Assembly (NCBI RefSeq): GCF_028882255.1
Contig: NZ_JARBUY010000003.1
Coordinates: 1-64,000 of the forward strand
Length of the DNA stretch: 64,000 nucleotides
Source of the DNA: Maribacter polysaccharolyticus
GTDB lineage: Bacteria > Bacteroidota > Bacteroidia > Flavobacteriales > Flavobacteriaceae
Reading direction: 5' to 3'
Shown here: positions 16,809 to 26,103 of the stretch, in pieces
Position numbering within the stretch: the stretch's first letter is position 1
Layout of the letters: each line of letters begins with the position of its first letter
Made by a program: the position numbers and the translations under genes
The notes under the pieces: model-generated
Database searches by the model: none
What the model was told of the DNA's origin: nothing
The model's input: only the letters and a program-made list of their open reading frames with translations

Positions 16809-18419
16809 TTAATAAGCAAAAGCGGCCTGCACCCATGGTGATGAAATAGCATCGTTTTCCTGAACTTTACCCGGTGTACTTCTACCTTCCTTAATTTGTT
16901 TAACCAACAACGCTTTTAATTCTTTTACTTTTTCGGGATATTCTTCAGCCACATTCTCTTTCTCCCCAATGTCCATATTCAAATTGAACAGAATATGCTC
17001 AGGAAGCTTTTTTTTTGATCTTTCCGGTTTACCATTCGCGTTGATACCTGAATTTGGAGAGAGTATCAATTTCCAATCTCCCTTGCGTATGGCAAAAATG
17101 CCCGTTTTGCTATGGTGTATGGTCGATTCTCTTTGATATATCTTTTCTTGGGTAAACAAAGGCATCATACTATAACTGTCTTCTGCCTCATTATCCTTGA
17201 AACTGTAACCAACAATATCCGCACAGGTAGCCATAAAATCCGTGGTACAAATCGTTTCATCACAAACCGAATTCCCTATGATTTTATTAGGCCATTTCAC
17301 TAAAAACGGTACGCGATGTCCTCCTTCCAAATAACTCCCTTTTGATCCATTGTATATGTAACTGGGATTATGACCTTTCTTTGCCAAAACAGAAAAATTG
17401 GCATTGGCAGCACAACCATTATCACTGGTGAAAATCACAAGCGTATTATCTTCAATGCCCGAATCCTTTATCGCTTTAAGGATATTACCCATTAAATCAT
17501 CGATCATCAATACAAAATCCGCATACGGATTAATGTTGCTTTTTCCTTTCCAAGGTTCAATAGGCAAAATTGGATTATGCGGTGCAGGCAAAGGAAGATA
17601 AAGGAAGAACGGTTTATCCCCTCCTGCATTTTCTTTTATAAAGGAAACCGACTTTTCAACAAATACCGGCAATACTTCTTCGTGTTTGAAATCCTCTGAA
17701 ATATCACCTTTTATCCAATAAGCATAAGGGTTTTCGGCTCTGGTCCTTACCGAAACAGCTGTTGGCTCCATCACCACTTTATCATTCTCCACATATACAA
17801 AGGGGGGCATATTCAAAGAGGCTGGTAATAGGTAAGAGTAGTCGAACCCTAAATCAAGTGCCCCTTTTCGTAAAGGTTTTGAATAATCTATTTGTTCAAA
17901 TGGATACTTGTCTTCAATGGCCGAGTAAAATTCCAATTCCTGACGACTATCTTTCAGCGTCCAATTTAATCCCAGATGCCATTTACCTACATTGGCGGTT
18001 TTATAACCGTGTTGCCGTAACAAATCCGCTACGGTTAAGCGGTCATCCTTTATGAGCATCGGAGAAGTACCCCAGGTCACAAATTGTTTTAATGGGCTTC
18101 TCCAGTTATAACGGCCTGTTAAAATTCCATACCTGGTTGGCGTACAAACCGACGAGGAAGTATGCGCATCGGTGAACTTCATTCCCTCCGCCCCCATTTT
18201 ATCCAGATTGGGGGTATGTATTTTACTGTTTTCATTATAGATACCCAGGTCCCCAATACCCAAATCATCGGCCAAAATATAGACGATATTCGGTGCATCG
18301 CTTTTTATGGATTTTGATTGGGCCATCCCGTTAAATGCAGAAGTGGCGATAAATAAAACAAAGGTTATATTTATTATCCCACCGATACCGTATTTTAATG
18401 ATTTTAAATCCATTAACAC
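16809..18419 (-). CDS. S1 family sulfatase (CTPTR type)
   Basis: A 536-residue secreted formylglycine sulfatase with a signal peptide ending near FNGMAQ. Motifs in order are NIVYILADDLGIGDLG (metal-binding Asp pair), SSSVCTPTRYGILTGR with the formylglycine precursor Cys92, VGKWHLGLNW, PLPAPHNPILP and VIFTSDNGC. It resembles arylsulfatase A-like Bacteroidota enzymes with an extended loop after the active-site motif (RYNWRSPLKQFVTWG). It is translated 6 bp after the GH29 stop at 18426, and its gene is bracketed by the two copies of the 403-bp direct repeat, so recombination between them could delete it. The sulfate position is not known. Confidence 0.92.
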   Translation of the reverse strand: MLMDLKSLKYGIGGIINITFVLFIATSAFNGMAQSKSIKSDAPNIVYILADDLGIGDLGIYNENSKIHTPNLDKMGAEGMKFTDAHTSSSVCTPTRYGILTGRYNWRSPLKQFVTWGTSPMLIKDDRLTVADLLRQHGYKTANVGKWHLGLNWTLKDSRQELEFYSAIEDKYPFEQIDYSKPLRKGALDLGFDYSYLLPASLNMPPFVYVENDKVVMEPTAVSVRTRAENPYAYWIKGDISEDFKHEEVLPVFVEKSVSFIKENAGGDKPFFLYLPLPAPHNPILPIEPWKGKSNINPYADFVLMIDDLMGNILKAIKDSGIEDNTLVIFTSDNGCAANANFSVLAKKGHNPSYIYNGSKGSYLEGGHRVPFLVKWPNKIIGNSVCDETICTTDFMATCADIVGYSFKDNEAEDSYSMMPLFTQEKIYQRESTIHHSKTGIFAIRKGDWKLILSPNSGINANGKPERSKKKLPEHILFNLNMDIGEKENVAEEYPEKVKELKALLVKQIKEGRSTPGKVQENDAISSPWVQAAFAY

Positions 18420-18423
18420 GATT

Positions 18424-18826
18424 GATTAATTATTCGTTTTTGAAATCTTTATCCGAAAACCATTGACAATATTACCTGGCAAATACTTTGGCAACTTAAT
18501 GGTCAGTGCATCATTGGTTCGTTTCCATTTAACTTTTTTGTCACTTCCCATCAGTTCAATAGCAGAAATTCCAGAATCAAGAAGTCCCCCTTTAGCCAAT
18601 GTTGTTATGACAATATCTTGAGTTGGAATGGCAAGAACAAAAGCATAAAGCACTCCATCTTTGATTGTAAATCGGATATCTTCTTGAGTATAGTCTTTAT
18701 GGTTTTCCCCTTGACGCCCATCTTTCACTTCCAAAGGCCCTTCCCCAAAGATTTTCCATGGACGGGAACCATATATACCCTCACCATTAATCTTAAGAAA
18801 ATCACCAAAAGCATTTAGATAGCCTT
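18424..18826. repeat. Direct repeat copy B (GH29 3' end)
   Basis: This is the 3' end of the intact GH29 gene 18426-19952, in direct orientation to 15740-16142. It is 403 bp long with about 90 percent identity by eye. This copy lies in a full-length gene, so it represents the native context. Confidence 0.85.
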
Positions 18827-19952
18827 TCTGTTTTTCTGGTATTGTCCCATCGCCACGAAGCCCGATATTCAACATAACCACTCCGTTCTTGCTTATGGCA
18901 TCCACGGCATTACTTACCATTACAGGCACGCTCATTTTGTTTATGGAATTTTTATTATAAAACCAATCCCCGGAAAGATCTGTGGCCCATAACCATGGTT
19001 CCGGTTTAATCTCCCCTGCTCCACCCCTTTCAAGATTATAGGTGAAGGCTTTTCTATTCAAGGTTTTATCCTTTAAGGAAAGTACTACGGTTTGTTTGCC
19101 ATTATGCTTCTTTAGATCACGATTTAAATATTCAGAAAAAAGCTTGACCCCTATTCCTTTCCCCGGACCTATTTTAGGAAAAGGTGCGTCGTTATTAAAC
19201 ATATCTGGATCGTATTTTTCGATTATCTCCCAACAACGTGCATACCAATGTTCATTCCAACTATCCTGACTAGCATAATTTTTAGAATCATAATCCATGT
19301 TAAAGAGTTTCCACTCTAAGGTTCCTTCTTTCTGATATTTCCGTGCGGGGCGCCACCAGCCTGGAGACCAGTATAAATGTGTCGAAACCCCAAATTTTAG
19401 TCCATATTTTCTTGCCGCGGCTTTCCATTCCCCAAGAACATCTCGATGGGGCCCCATATCTACGGAGTTCCATGGATGCGACGAATCGTACATATCAAAA
19501 TTATCATGATGGGTTGCAACCGGCATAATGAAACGGGCCCCATTGTCCTTGACAAAAGCTACCAAGGCATCTGGATCCCAATTTTCACCTTTAAACAAAG
19601 GAATCAGTTTTTCGTAACCGAATTCATCCAAAGGACCATATCGCTTAATGTGCCATTCAGACAATTCTTTAGCCATTTTTTTTCCTCCGCCATACATGTT
19701 TCTGCCATACCATGAACCATCAAGTGGCCGATCCTCATCGACAGCGGAGGGTATGCCCCAATGAAACCAAACCCCTAATTTACCATCTATCAACCATTCC
19801 GGAACCTGATAATTGTCAACCATAGATTCCCAATTTGCTTCAATTTTTGGTACTGTTTCATTGTTTTTGGTCTGACCAAAAATGACAGCGTGACCTAATA
19901 AGTATGTTGTTACCAGCAACTGTATTGCCTTCATCCAATATGTTTTATTCAT
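18426..19952 (-). CDS. GH29 alpha-L-fucosidase, divergent type
   Basis: A 508-residue secreted GH29 enzyme (signal peptide ending near AVIFGQ). Landmarks are GKLGVWFHWGIPSAV (about 57-71), MPVATHHDNFDMYDS with the His pair, and YDPDMFNNDAPF with predicted nucleophile Asp255. The usual WFDG context is replaced by FNNDA, so the sugar-binding strand differs from the other three GH29 proteins here. VVMLNIGLRGDGTIPE closes the barrel near residue 370. The C-terminal beta-sandwich (376-508) is the part duplicated in the chimera at 15742-16785. The spacing of 8 bp from the sulfatase upstream and 6 bp to the sulfatase downstream suggests tight coupling of desulfation and defucosylation. The divergent active site may suit a sulfated or branched fucose. 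Confidence 0.88.
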   Translation of the reverse strand: MNKTYWMKAIQLLVTTYLLGHAVIFGQTKNNETVPKIEANWESMVDNYQVPEWLIDGKLGVWFHWGIPSAVDEDRPLDGSWYGRNMYGGGKKMAKELSEWHIKRYGPLDEFGYEKLIPLFKGENWDPDALVAFVKDNGARFIMPVATHHDNFDMYDSSHPWNSVDMGPHRDVLGEWKAAARKYGLKFGVSTHLYWSPGWWRPARKYQKEGTLEWKLFNMDYDSKNYASQDSWNEHWYARCWEIIEKYDPDMFNNDAPFPKIGPGKGIGVKLFSEYLNRDLKKHNGKQTVVLSLKDKTLNRKAFTYNLERGGAGEIKPEPWLWATDLSGDWFYNKNSINKMSVPVMVSNAVDAISKNGVVMLNIGLRGDGTIPEKQKGYLNAFGDFLKINGEGIYGSRPWKIFGEGPLEVKDGRQGENHKDYTQEDIRFTIKDGVLYAFVLAIPTQDIVITTLAKGGLLDSGISAIELMGSDKKVKWKRTNDALTIKLPKYLPGNIVNGFRIKISKTNN

Positions 19953-19960
19953 TAATAACC

Positions 19961-21472
19961 TTAATATACTTTCCTGATAAATAATGAGTCATATTTTTCA
20001 TACCCATTATATTTTACGCCTTCGTTTACCCAATGTTGCAGTTCCTTATCATATAATTCCCTCATTTTTATCAGAGTGGATTCATTTTCCTCTTGATCGG
20101 CAATATTCACCAATTCATAGGGATCATTGACTATATCGAATAATTCTTCGGTAGGGTACAGCCCTTTTTCATTGTCCTCGTAATACCAATAGACATATTT
20201 GTACCGTTCATCCATAACCGTAAGGCTATGCGTGGCCTCGGGACCCCAAACTTGAATAATTGGAAGGGTTTCCCGTATTTGTATATTCGTATTCCCTAAA
20301 ACCGGTCGTAAACTCTTACCATCGTAAATAGAAGGAATTTCTACCCCTGCAAAATCGAGAATGGTTGCCGTGATATCCACATTACCGGATAATGAACTTG
20401 ATTTACTCCCTTTTTTTAATTGATCATTTCTGGGATCTACAATAATCAGTGGTGTTCTTGCTCCTTCTTCATAAGGCAAAACTTTTGAACCCAGACCATG
20501 GGAACCATTGAAATAGCCATTATCCGAAGAAAAAATGATAATGGTGTTGTCATCGATATTCAATCTTTTCAATTCCTCCAACACCATTCCTATTGAGTAA
20601 TCTACTCCGTAAATAAGCTGATGGTATTTACGTAAAGCTTCTTGATAGGTATCCTCTTTATCGTAGCCCCATTCTGTGAATCTTTGGTATTGTCTTCCCA
20701 TTCTAGAGTGTTTGGCCAAATGTTTGCCTGCTTCACGACCATAGTTAGGTAGTTTGTCGAATGTTGCATTCGCATAAATGCTGTCAAAAATCGGATCTGG
20801 TTCCACAGGTCTGTGCGGGGCTTTAAAATAAACACTCATGCAAAATGGTTGCCCTTCTTCTACGGACTGATTTATAAAGTCTATTGTGGCAGCCCCGTAA
20901 GCACGTGTACTATGCGGGTATTGCCCTGCATATTTAACCATGGATCTGTTCTCTATGGTTTTATACGAAGTTTGATGTGGACTTCCTGCCCAAAAATCAA
21001 AATCCTTCTTCGCAAATTCACCTTCCTTTCCCCAACCGCCATTGGTATCAGAAACCGAAAAACCGAACTTACCTGCAAAACCGACTTTGTATCCTGCTTC
21101 TTTAAGTAATATCGGATAGGATGTTGACCATTGTTTGGTGCCTAATGAACCATGATCGAAATTACAGCCGGTTTTATATTCGAACTGACCGGTCATTAAA
21201 TTGGCTCTACTGGCCATACAAATCGCAGTGGTATTATAGTGGCGTTTGAACACAACCCCATTATCTGCCAAAACATCCAAGTTTGGTGTTTTCACCACAT
21301 TATTCCCGTAGTCCCTTTGGGAATCATACGATTGATCATCGGTCAAAAAGAAAATGATGTTCGGCTTTTCTTCTTTTTGTTTTTCCTTTTGTTTTTCTTT
21401 TTGGACATTGCACGATTGCAAGGCCAAAAACCCTACGATCAATGACAAGGCCAATACATATTTATGCCTCAT
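19961..21472 (-). CDS. S1 family sulfatase lipoprotein (CMASR type)
   Basis: A sulfatase of about 503 residues. The start at 21472 is chosen because it gives a compact lipoprotein signal, MRHKYVLALSLIVGFLALQSC, with Cys21; an ATG at 21499 would add nine residues. A repeated KEKQKEKQKEE tether follows. Motifs are NIIFFLTDDQSYDSQ, then AICMASRANLMTGQ with the formylglycine precursor Cys85, PFCMSVYFKAPHRP, and IIFSSDNGYF. The C-x-A-x-R form is accepted by the formylglycine-generating enzyme and is typical of a different group of S1 subfamilies from the C-x-P-x-R enzymes of this locus, so it probably removes sulfate from another position. The lipid anchor places it on a membrane, possibly the cell surface. 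It starts 48 bp after the truncated SGNH gene and is followed by GH29. Confidence 0.92.
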   Translation of the reverse strand: MRHKYVLALSLIVGFLALQSCNVQKEKQKEKQKEEKPNIIFFLTDDQSYDSQRDYGNNVVKTPNLDVLADNGVVFKRHYNTTAICMASRANLMTGQFEYKTGCNFDHGSLGTKQWSTSYPILLKEAGYKVGFAGKFGFSVSDTNGGWGKEGEFAKKDFDFWAGSPHQTSYKTIENRSMVKYAGQYPHSTRAYGAATIDFINQSVEEGQPFCMSVYFKAPHRPVEPDPIFDSIYANATFDKLPNYGREAGKHLAKHSRMGRQYQRFTEWGYDKEDTYQEALRKYHQLIYGVDYSIGMVLEELKRLNIDDNTIIIFSSDNGYFNGSHGLGSKVLPYEEGARTPLIIVDPRNDQLKKGSKSSSLSGNVDITATILDFAGVEIPSIYDGKSLRPVLGNTNIQIRETLPIIQVWGPEATHSLTVMDERYKYVYWYYEDNEKGLYPTEELFDIVNDPYELVNIADQEENESTLIKMRELYDKELQHWVNEGVKYNGYEKYDSLFIRKVY

Positions 21473-21520
21473 TTTCCCACTTGTTCTTTTAAGATTCATA
21501 TTCTTTAAATTTAGCCGTAA

Positions 21521-21889
21521 TCACTTCCGTTGAAGGGCATGTGACCGGTGTAATATTAATGGCTGCCCCAATCTTTCCATAAAATCGTTACTTGACGGTC
21601 CCCTGGTATGCAAACGATATACACAGGCCTTACCTTTTAATGATTCCCTTACATATTCCGAATATCCTATGGAGATGGAATCACCATAAATAAAAACATT
21701 GGGTAACCCTGGTTCTGGTTCAATATATCTAAATTGATATCTTGTTTTTGTAAATCTCCCTAAGCTTTCCCATGCCTTTTTACAAACATCACAACCGGTG
21801 ATCAGCATTTGACCCAATGCCCTTGTTGCAAACAAGGATGCCAAGCCAAAAGCTGAAATCATTTTAAAGGATTGTCTTCTGCCAATCAT
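21521..21889 (-). CDS. Truncated SGNH/GDSL hydrolase
   Basis: A 122-residue fragment of an SGNH-fold hydrolase, usually an esterase of 230-290 residues in Bacteroidota PULs. The Tat-like or Sec signal (RRQSFKMISAFGLASLFATRALG) and block I, VFIYGDSISIGYSEYVRESL with the nucleophile Ser, are intact, as is the next strand ACVYRLHTRGPSSNDF. Then the frame leaves the family and ends after about 16 residues. The blocks with the catalytic Gly, Asn, and Asp-His pair are absent, and only 48 bp remain before the next gene, so the 3' half has been deleted. It is almost certainly inactive. It lies 10 bp after a GH29 stop. An intact ancestor would have removed acyl groups from the glycan. Confidence 0.7.
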   Translation of the reverse strand: MIGRRQSFKMISAFGLASLFATRALGQMLITGCDVCKKAWESLGRFTKTRYQFRYIEPEPGLPNVFIYGDSISIGYSEYVRESLKGKACVYRLHTRGPSSNDFMERLGQPLILHRSHALQRK

Positions 21890-21899
21890 TCCCGATCCT

Positions 21900-23381
21900 T
21901 CAGTTTAAAGTGATTTTAAGTGCATAACCGTGTTGATCTACTTGTTGACCTTTTAAATCAACCTCTAGGCCTGTGGTGGTTTGTTTCCATGAAATTTCGG
22001 AGGTTGCGCCGAGCATCTCCACATTTTTAACCACAATATCTTTATCTGGGCTTAAACTTCTTATAAGCACTTTTTTTTCAGGATATTGAAAAGCGATGGC
22101 ATAAACACTGTCCCCTTTTTGGGTAAACCAAAAATCCTCTGAGGTAAACTCCACAACAAAGCCGTTTTTTTCCCTATCTCTAGTACCCCCCATGTTCAAT
22201 TTGGTCGGTCCTTCGTGGGTTATGGTCCATTTTCGGGTGTTGTAAATGGCTTCCCCGTTTACATCTAACCATTTACCCACGGTTAGTAAGTTGTCTATGG
22301 ATTCTTGAGGCACTTCGCCTGAAGCTTTTGGTCCGATATTCAACATATAATTACCTCCCTTACTTACTATTTCAGTAAGCCAAAACAATAGTTCTTTTAC
22401 AGATTTCCAATCATGGTCATACGACTTATAACCCCAAGAATTGTTGGTAGTACCCACCGTTTGCCATGGTTTGGTAATCGCTAAATGGTCTTCAGGGATT
22501 TTATTGTCCCCAGGAATATCAAAATCACCCAATCCGTTGCCAACTCTTGAGTTGACCAACATTTTAGGTTGTAAATCGTAAGCTATTTTGTAAAATTCCA
22601 AGCTTTCGGCCGGAGTCACATAATGTGGATAATCGTACCATAGGGTGGTCATATTGGGAAATTTTGTCAATATCTCCTTTACCTGTGGATACGCTTTGTT
22701 CTCTAAGTATTCCGTAAAGGTATTCGGGCTTGGATCCCAAGTATTGACCCCGGCTTTACGCTTTACCCTATCATGTATTTCCCCTCCGGAAGCCAGATAT
22801 TCCGAAAGACCACAATCATTGCCATCCATCCAATCTATATTGTGCGAATAGTACAACCCAAAATCGATGTCATATTTTTGACAGGCATCATATAATTCCT
22901 GTACAATATCCTTGGGATAAGGACTTGCATCCATAATATCATATTCACTTACTTTGGAATCATACATCGCAAAACCATCATGGTGCTTGGAAGTAATGAC
23001 CAAATACTTCATACCTGCATCCTTGGCTAATCTTGCAATGGCATCCGCGTCAAATTCCGTTGGATTGAATCGGGTTGCCAATTCCGCATATTCGGCCCTA
23101 GGGATTTTCGCGCCTAATTGAATCCATTCCGCAACTTTAGGACCACTCAACTCTTCCATTTTTTTACCTTTCCAGATACCTCCCGGAATCGAATACAACC
23201 CCCAATGAATGAACATCCCATATTTTGCATCGTTAAAAGCCTCTTTGGCTTCTTCTTTGGATGCGGTCATTTGGTCATAGGTTAGTGTCTGATTTTCATC
23301 AACATTTTTGCTTCCGTTTTGTTTACAACCAATAAACCCAAAAAACAACAGAAGTATCCCTATTTTTATTCTTTGCGCCAT
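21900..23381 (-). CDS. GH29 alpha-L-fucosidase lipoprotein
   Basis: A 493-residue GH29 enzyme with a lipoprotein signal ([10 protein letters not shown]). Motifs are [18 protein letters not shown] (about 51-68), [15 protein letters not shown] and [13 protein letters not shown] with the predicted nucleophile Asp250. [18 protein letters not shown] marks the end of the barrel. A C-terminal beta-sandwich of about 130 residues completes the standard two-domain layout. A long loop after [16 protein letters not shown] is seen in many marine GH29 proteins. It belongs with the GH29 at 32666-34459 by the SKHHDGFAM signature. It lies 47 bp after a sulfatase gene and 10 bp before the SGNH fragment. Role inferred: exo-removal of alpha-L-fucose at the outer or inner membrane surface. 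Confidence 0.94.
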   Translation of the reverse strand: MAQRIKIGILLLFFGFIGCKQNGSKNVDENQTLTYDQMTASKEEAKEAFNDAKYGMFIHWGLYSIPGGIWKGKKMEELSGPKVAEWIQLGAKIPRAEYAELATRFNPTEFDADAIARLAKDAGMKYLVITSKHHDGFAMYDSKVSEYDIMDASPYPKDIVQELYDACQKYDIDFGLYYSHNIDWMDGNDCGLSEYLASGGEIHDRVKRKAGVNTWDPSPNTFTEYLENKAYPQVKEILTKFPNMTTLWYDYPHYVTPAESLEFYKIAYDLQPKMLVNSRVGNGLGDFDIPGDNKIPEDHLAITKPWQTVGTTNNSWGYKSYDHDWKSVKELLFWLTEIVSKGGNYMLNIGPKASGEVPQESIDNLLTVGKWLDVNGEAIYNTRKWTITHEGPTKLNMGGTRDREKNGFVVEFTSEDFWFTQKGDSVYAIAFQYPEKKVLIRSLSPDKDIVVKNVEMLGATSEISWKQTTTGLEVDLKGQQVDQHGYALKITLN

Positions 23382-23428
23382 AGCTCTTTCCTTTATTTAT
23401 TAGTTATGCGTATTTAAAAAACCTATTA

Positions 23429-24859
23429 TCAACCCTTAATCTTAGCATTCTTTGTCGCCTCTTTCTTATGACCGGATTTATTCGCTTTGGTTGATTTTTT
23501 TCTAGCAGCGGACAAACAGGTTTTCCTTGGTTCTTTGGGCAAGGATTCTTTCCATTCATTCACAAGCTTCAATAACGTTTTGGCTTTTTCCGGATCTTTC
23601 CCTGCAAGATCGTTTTCTTCTTTCCAGTCTTCCTTTATGTTGTACAACTCATATTTATCCCCTGTAACATCTACGACCAATTTATAATCACCATCCCTGA
23701 CTCCAAGTGTAGGCCATGTATATTCATTACTTGTACCACCTCTCCATTCCCAGAAAATAGGTTTACTTCTTTCAAATCCCGCTCCTTTAAATGCAGCCAT
23801 CATACTTTCCCCATCAGGTTGATAATCCTTGGGCATATCGATACCCGCAGCTTCAAAGAAGGTTGGCAATAAATCCACGGCGGTAATGACGGAAGTATCA
23901 TCTTTGACACCTTGGGGAATGACTTTTGGCCATTTAGCCACGAAAGGCACACGAATCCCTCCTGCGAACAACGAGCGTTTTTGCCCTTTAAGCCCTCCGG
24001 TTTCCCCTACGGAGTAATATTTACCCAATCCATTTCCCTTATGGGATTTTTCTTTTTCCGTACCTTCCCATTCCGGGCCATTGTCCGTAGAAAATACGAC
24101 CAACGTATTCTCTGCAATACCCAAGTTCTGCAACAAGGCCATGATTCTGCCCACGGCCTCATCCCCTTCTGCAATTACAGATGCATATACCTGTTTTTGT
24201 TTATCCAATTCACCGAACTCGTCCATGAACTTTTGCAAGGGAAAATGTGCAAGATGCGCTTCGTGAAGCCATAAATTCACGTAAAAGGGCTGATCCTTAT
24301 GTTTTTTGATAAACTCAACGGCATAATCGACCCCTACAGAACCTGCTTTAGGAATATCGATGGCTTTTGAACCATTGAAAGTAGCGTAAGAATCGATTCC
24401 GTAGGCACTTTCGTGTGGCATATCAGGAGCCGAACCCAAATGCCATTTCCCGAAATGTCCGGTAACATATCCTGCCTTTTGGAATTCCCTGGGCAAGGAC
24501 ATTCCATTCGGATCCATCCAATCCGGCATATCCCTTTGTTCATGAGCTTTCCAACCCTGAAAGTGTTGGTGTATACTTTGTCTCGCTGGAAATTGCCCTG
24601 TCATAACGGCCACCCGACTTGGTGAACAAACCGGACTATTAACCGTAAAATTGGCAAAGTCCATACCTTCGCCAATCATTTTATCTATATTCGGCGTCTT
24701 TATCCAAGTGCTTCCATGCGCACTTAAATCGCCATAACCCCAATCATCGGCAAAAATGAAAATGATATTAGGCTTTTGCGTGTTTGATTGTGCATGTATA
24801 TTTAATCCGATTGAGGATATCAGGTAAAATGCGAATAAAATTATTTTATAGTTGATCAT
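23429..24859 (-). CDS. S1 family sulfatase (CSPSR type) with Lys-rich tail
   Basis: A 476-residue secreted sulfatase (signal peptide ending near NIHAQ). Motifs are NIIFIFADDWGYGDLS, NSPVCSPSRVAVMTGQ with the formylglycine precursor Cys78, FGKWHLGSAPDMP, LWLHEAHLAHFP and VVFSTDNGPEW. The last about 30 residues (from ARKKSTKANKSG onward) are unusually rich in lysine and alanine and lie outside the sulfatase fold; such a basic tail could bind the negatively charged sulfated polysaccharide, which is inference. The gene is 30 bp downstream of the esterase gene and 47 bp upstream of GH29. C-x-P-x-R is the standard form of the maturation motif. Confidence 0.92.
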   Translation of the reverse strand: MINYKIILFAFYLISSIGLNIHAQSNTQKPNIIFIFADDWGYGDLSAHGSTWIKTPNIDKMIGEGMDFANFTVNSPVCSPSRVAVMTGQFPARQSIHQHFQGWKAHEQRDMPDWMDPNGMSLPREFQKAGYVTGHFGKWHLGSAPDMPHESAYGIDSYATFNGSKAIDIPKAGSVGVDYAVEFIKKHKDQPFYVNLWLHEAHLAHFPLQKFMDEFGELDKQKQVYASVIAEGDEAVGRIMALLQNLGIAENTLVVFSTDNGPEWEGTEKEKSHKGNGLGKYYSVGETGGLKGQKRSLFAGGIRVPFVAKWPKVIPQGVKDDTSVITAVDLLPTFFEAAGIDMPKDYQPDGESMMAAFKGAGFERSKPIFWEWRGGTSNEYTWPTLGVRDGDYKLVVDVTGDKYELYNIKEDWKEENDLAGKDPEKAKTLLKLVNEWKESLPKEPRKTCLSAARKKSTKANKSGHKKEATKNAKIKG

Positions 24860-24889
24860 GCTTAATTGTTAAATGTCATTATTTGGGTT

Positions 24890-25996
24890 TTAAAGCGGGT
24901 TCTTTTTAAATTTCAATATAAAATCCACTGTATTTTGGGTTATTACCTCTAGTGTTGGCTCGATGTCCCCTCCTGCCTTACGCCAATTATGCCCCGCATT
25001 TTTTACAATGAACGTTTCAACATTGGCACCTATGTGATCCGCTTTTTCTTTAATGTGGTATGCATGGGCTACCGGTATGGTGGTATCATTGTCGGCTGCC
25101 ATCATAAATAATGGAGGACTATTTGGGGTTAAGTAAAAAATGGGACTCATCTCTTTATACATAGCGGCTATCTTAGATGGATCGGATTCCATTTTCGTAA
25201 TCCTGGAACCAAATCGGTCCGCTTCTTTCGTGGGGTCATCCGTTTCAAATAATTCCTTTACCGTAAAATCAGAAGGTCCATACCATGAAACCCCGGCAAC
25301 GACCTTGTAAGCGTATCCATAAAGATTTTCATCCCCTTTAAAATCATGGGGATCTGCAAGTGTTATCATTTGGGCAATATGACCACCCGCCGAATCCCCC
25401 AAAACAAAAACCTGATTGGCATCCAGTCCCAATGCTTTCCCATTTTTGGAAAGATACCGCAAGGCATCCATAGCGTCTGTAACACAATCACGCATCAATA
25501 CGGACTTTTGCCCGGTAAGACGGTAATTGATGGAAACCACCGCAAAACCCTTCGCCACAAGTTCCAAAAAAGGACCGTCTACCGGTGTTTTAACTATGTT
25601 TTCCTTACTACCATTGAACCAGCCACCGCCGTGAGTGTAAAGCACAATAGGACATTTTTCACCTTTAGGCTTTTGGGAGGGGTAGTATATATCCAAATAC
25701 AAATCTTCTTCCTTTGTTGTTTTGTACTTAACATTTAACTTGATATCCCCTTCGGTTTTCAAATGTGGAATTTCAAAATTTGAAAATTCCTCTAGGGTAA
25801 GTACCCCGTTCTTATCTGCGTCATATTTACTTATACGTCTCCAAATTTGGTTTATTTCGGCCTTTTCAAGTACGCCATTTTTATTACTGTCCAGTTTTGG
25901 GAATTCATTTTTGGCCAACGCAATGTTATTGGACGTCTGTGCTTTTACAGTACCTGCCAAACCGACTAATAAAACATACAATAACAACCTGTTCAT
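24890..25996 (-). CDS. EF-hand alpha/beta-hydrolase esterase
   Basis: A 368-residue secreted protein (signal peptide ending near GTVKAQ). Residues about 30-75 hold two EF-hand calcium loops, DSNKNGVLEKAE and DADKNGVLTLEE. Residues about 90-368 are an alpha/beta-hydrolase of the BD-FAE/Est group: the oxyanion motif THGGGWFNGS (about 120-129), nucleophile Ser202 in VLGDSAGGHIAQ, the acid in MMAADNDTTIP, and the catalytic His in VKNAGHNWRKAG. Such enzymes remove acetyl or aroyl groups from polysaccharides. Acetylated fucoidans are common, so deacetylation is the likely job. The calcium-binding module fused to a secreted esterase may stabilise it in calcium-rich sea water. It follows a sulfatase by 107 bp. 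Confidence 0.85.
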   Translation of the reverse strand: MNRLLLYVLLVGLAGTVKAQTSNNIALAKNEFPKLDSNKNGVLEKAEINQIWRRISKYDADKNGVLTLEEFSNFEIPHLKTEGDIKLNVKYKTTKEEDLYLDIYYPSQKPKGEKCPIVLYTHGGGWFNGSKENIVKTPVDGPFLELVAKGFAVVSINYRLTGQKSVLMRDCVTDAMDALRYLSKNGKALGLDANQVFVLGDSAGGHIAQMITLADPHDFKGDENLYGYAYKVVAGVSWYGPSDFTVKELFETDDPTKEADRFGSRITKMESDPSKIAAMYKEMSPIFYLTPNSPPLFMMAADNDTTIPVAHAYHIKEKADHIGANVETFIVKNAGHNWRKAGGDIEPTLEVITQNTVDFILKFKKNPL

Positions 25997-26103
25997 AACA
26001 CCCTAGTTTACATTGATAAGGAAAATCCTACCCTGACCGATAACCTTATTAGGACAAAGTCGAAAAAACAATATTTTGTTTTCGCCTGGCATATAGGCCA
26101 ATG

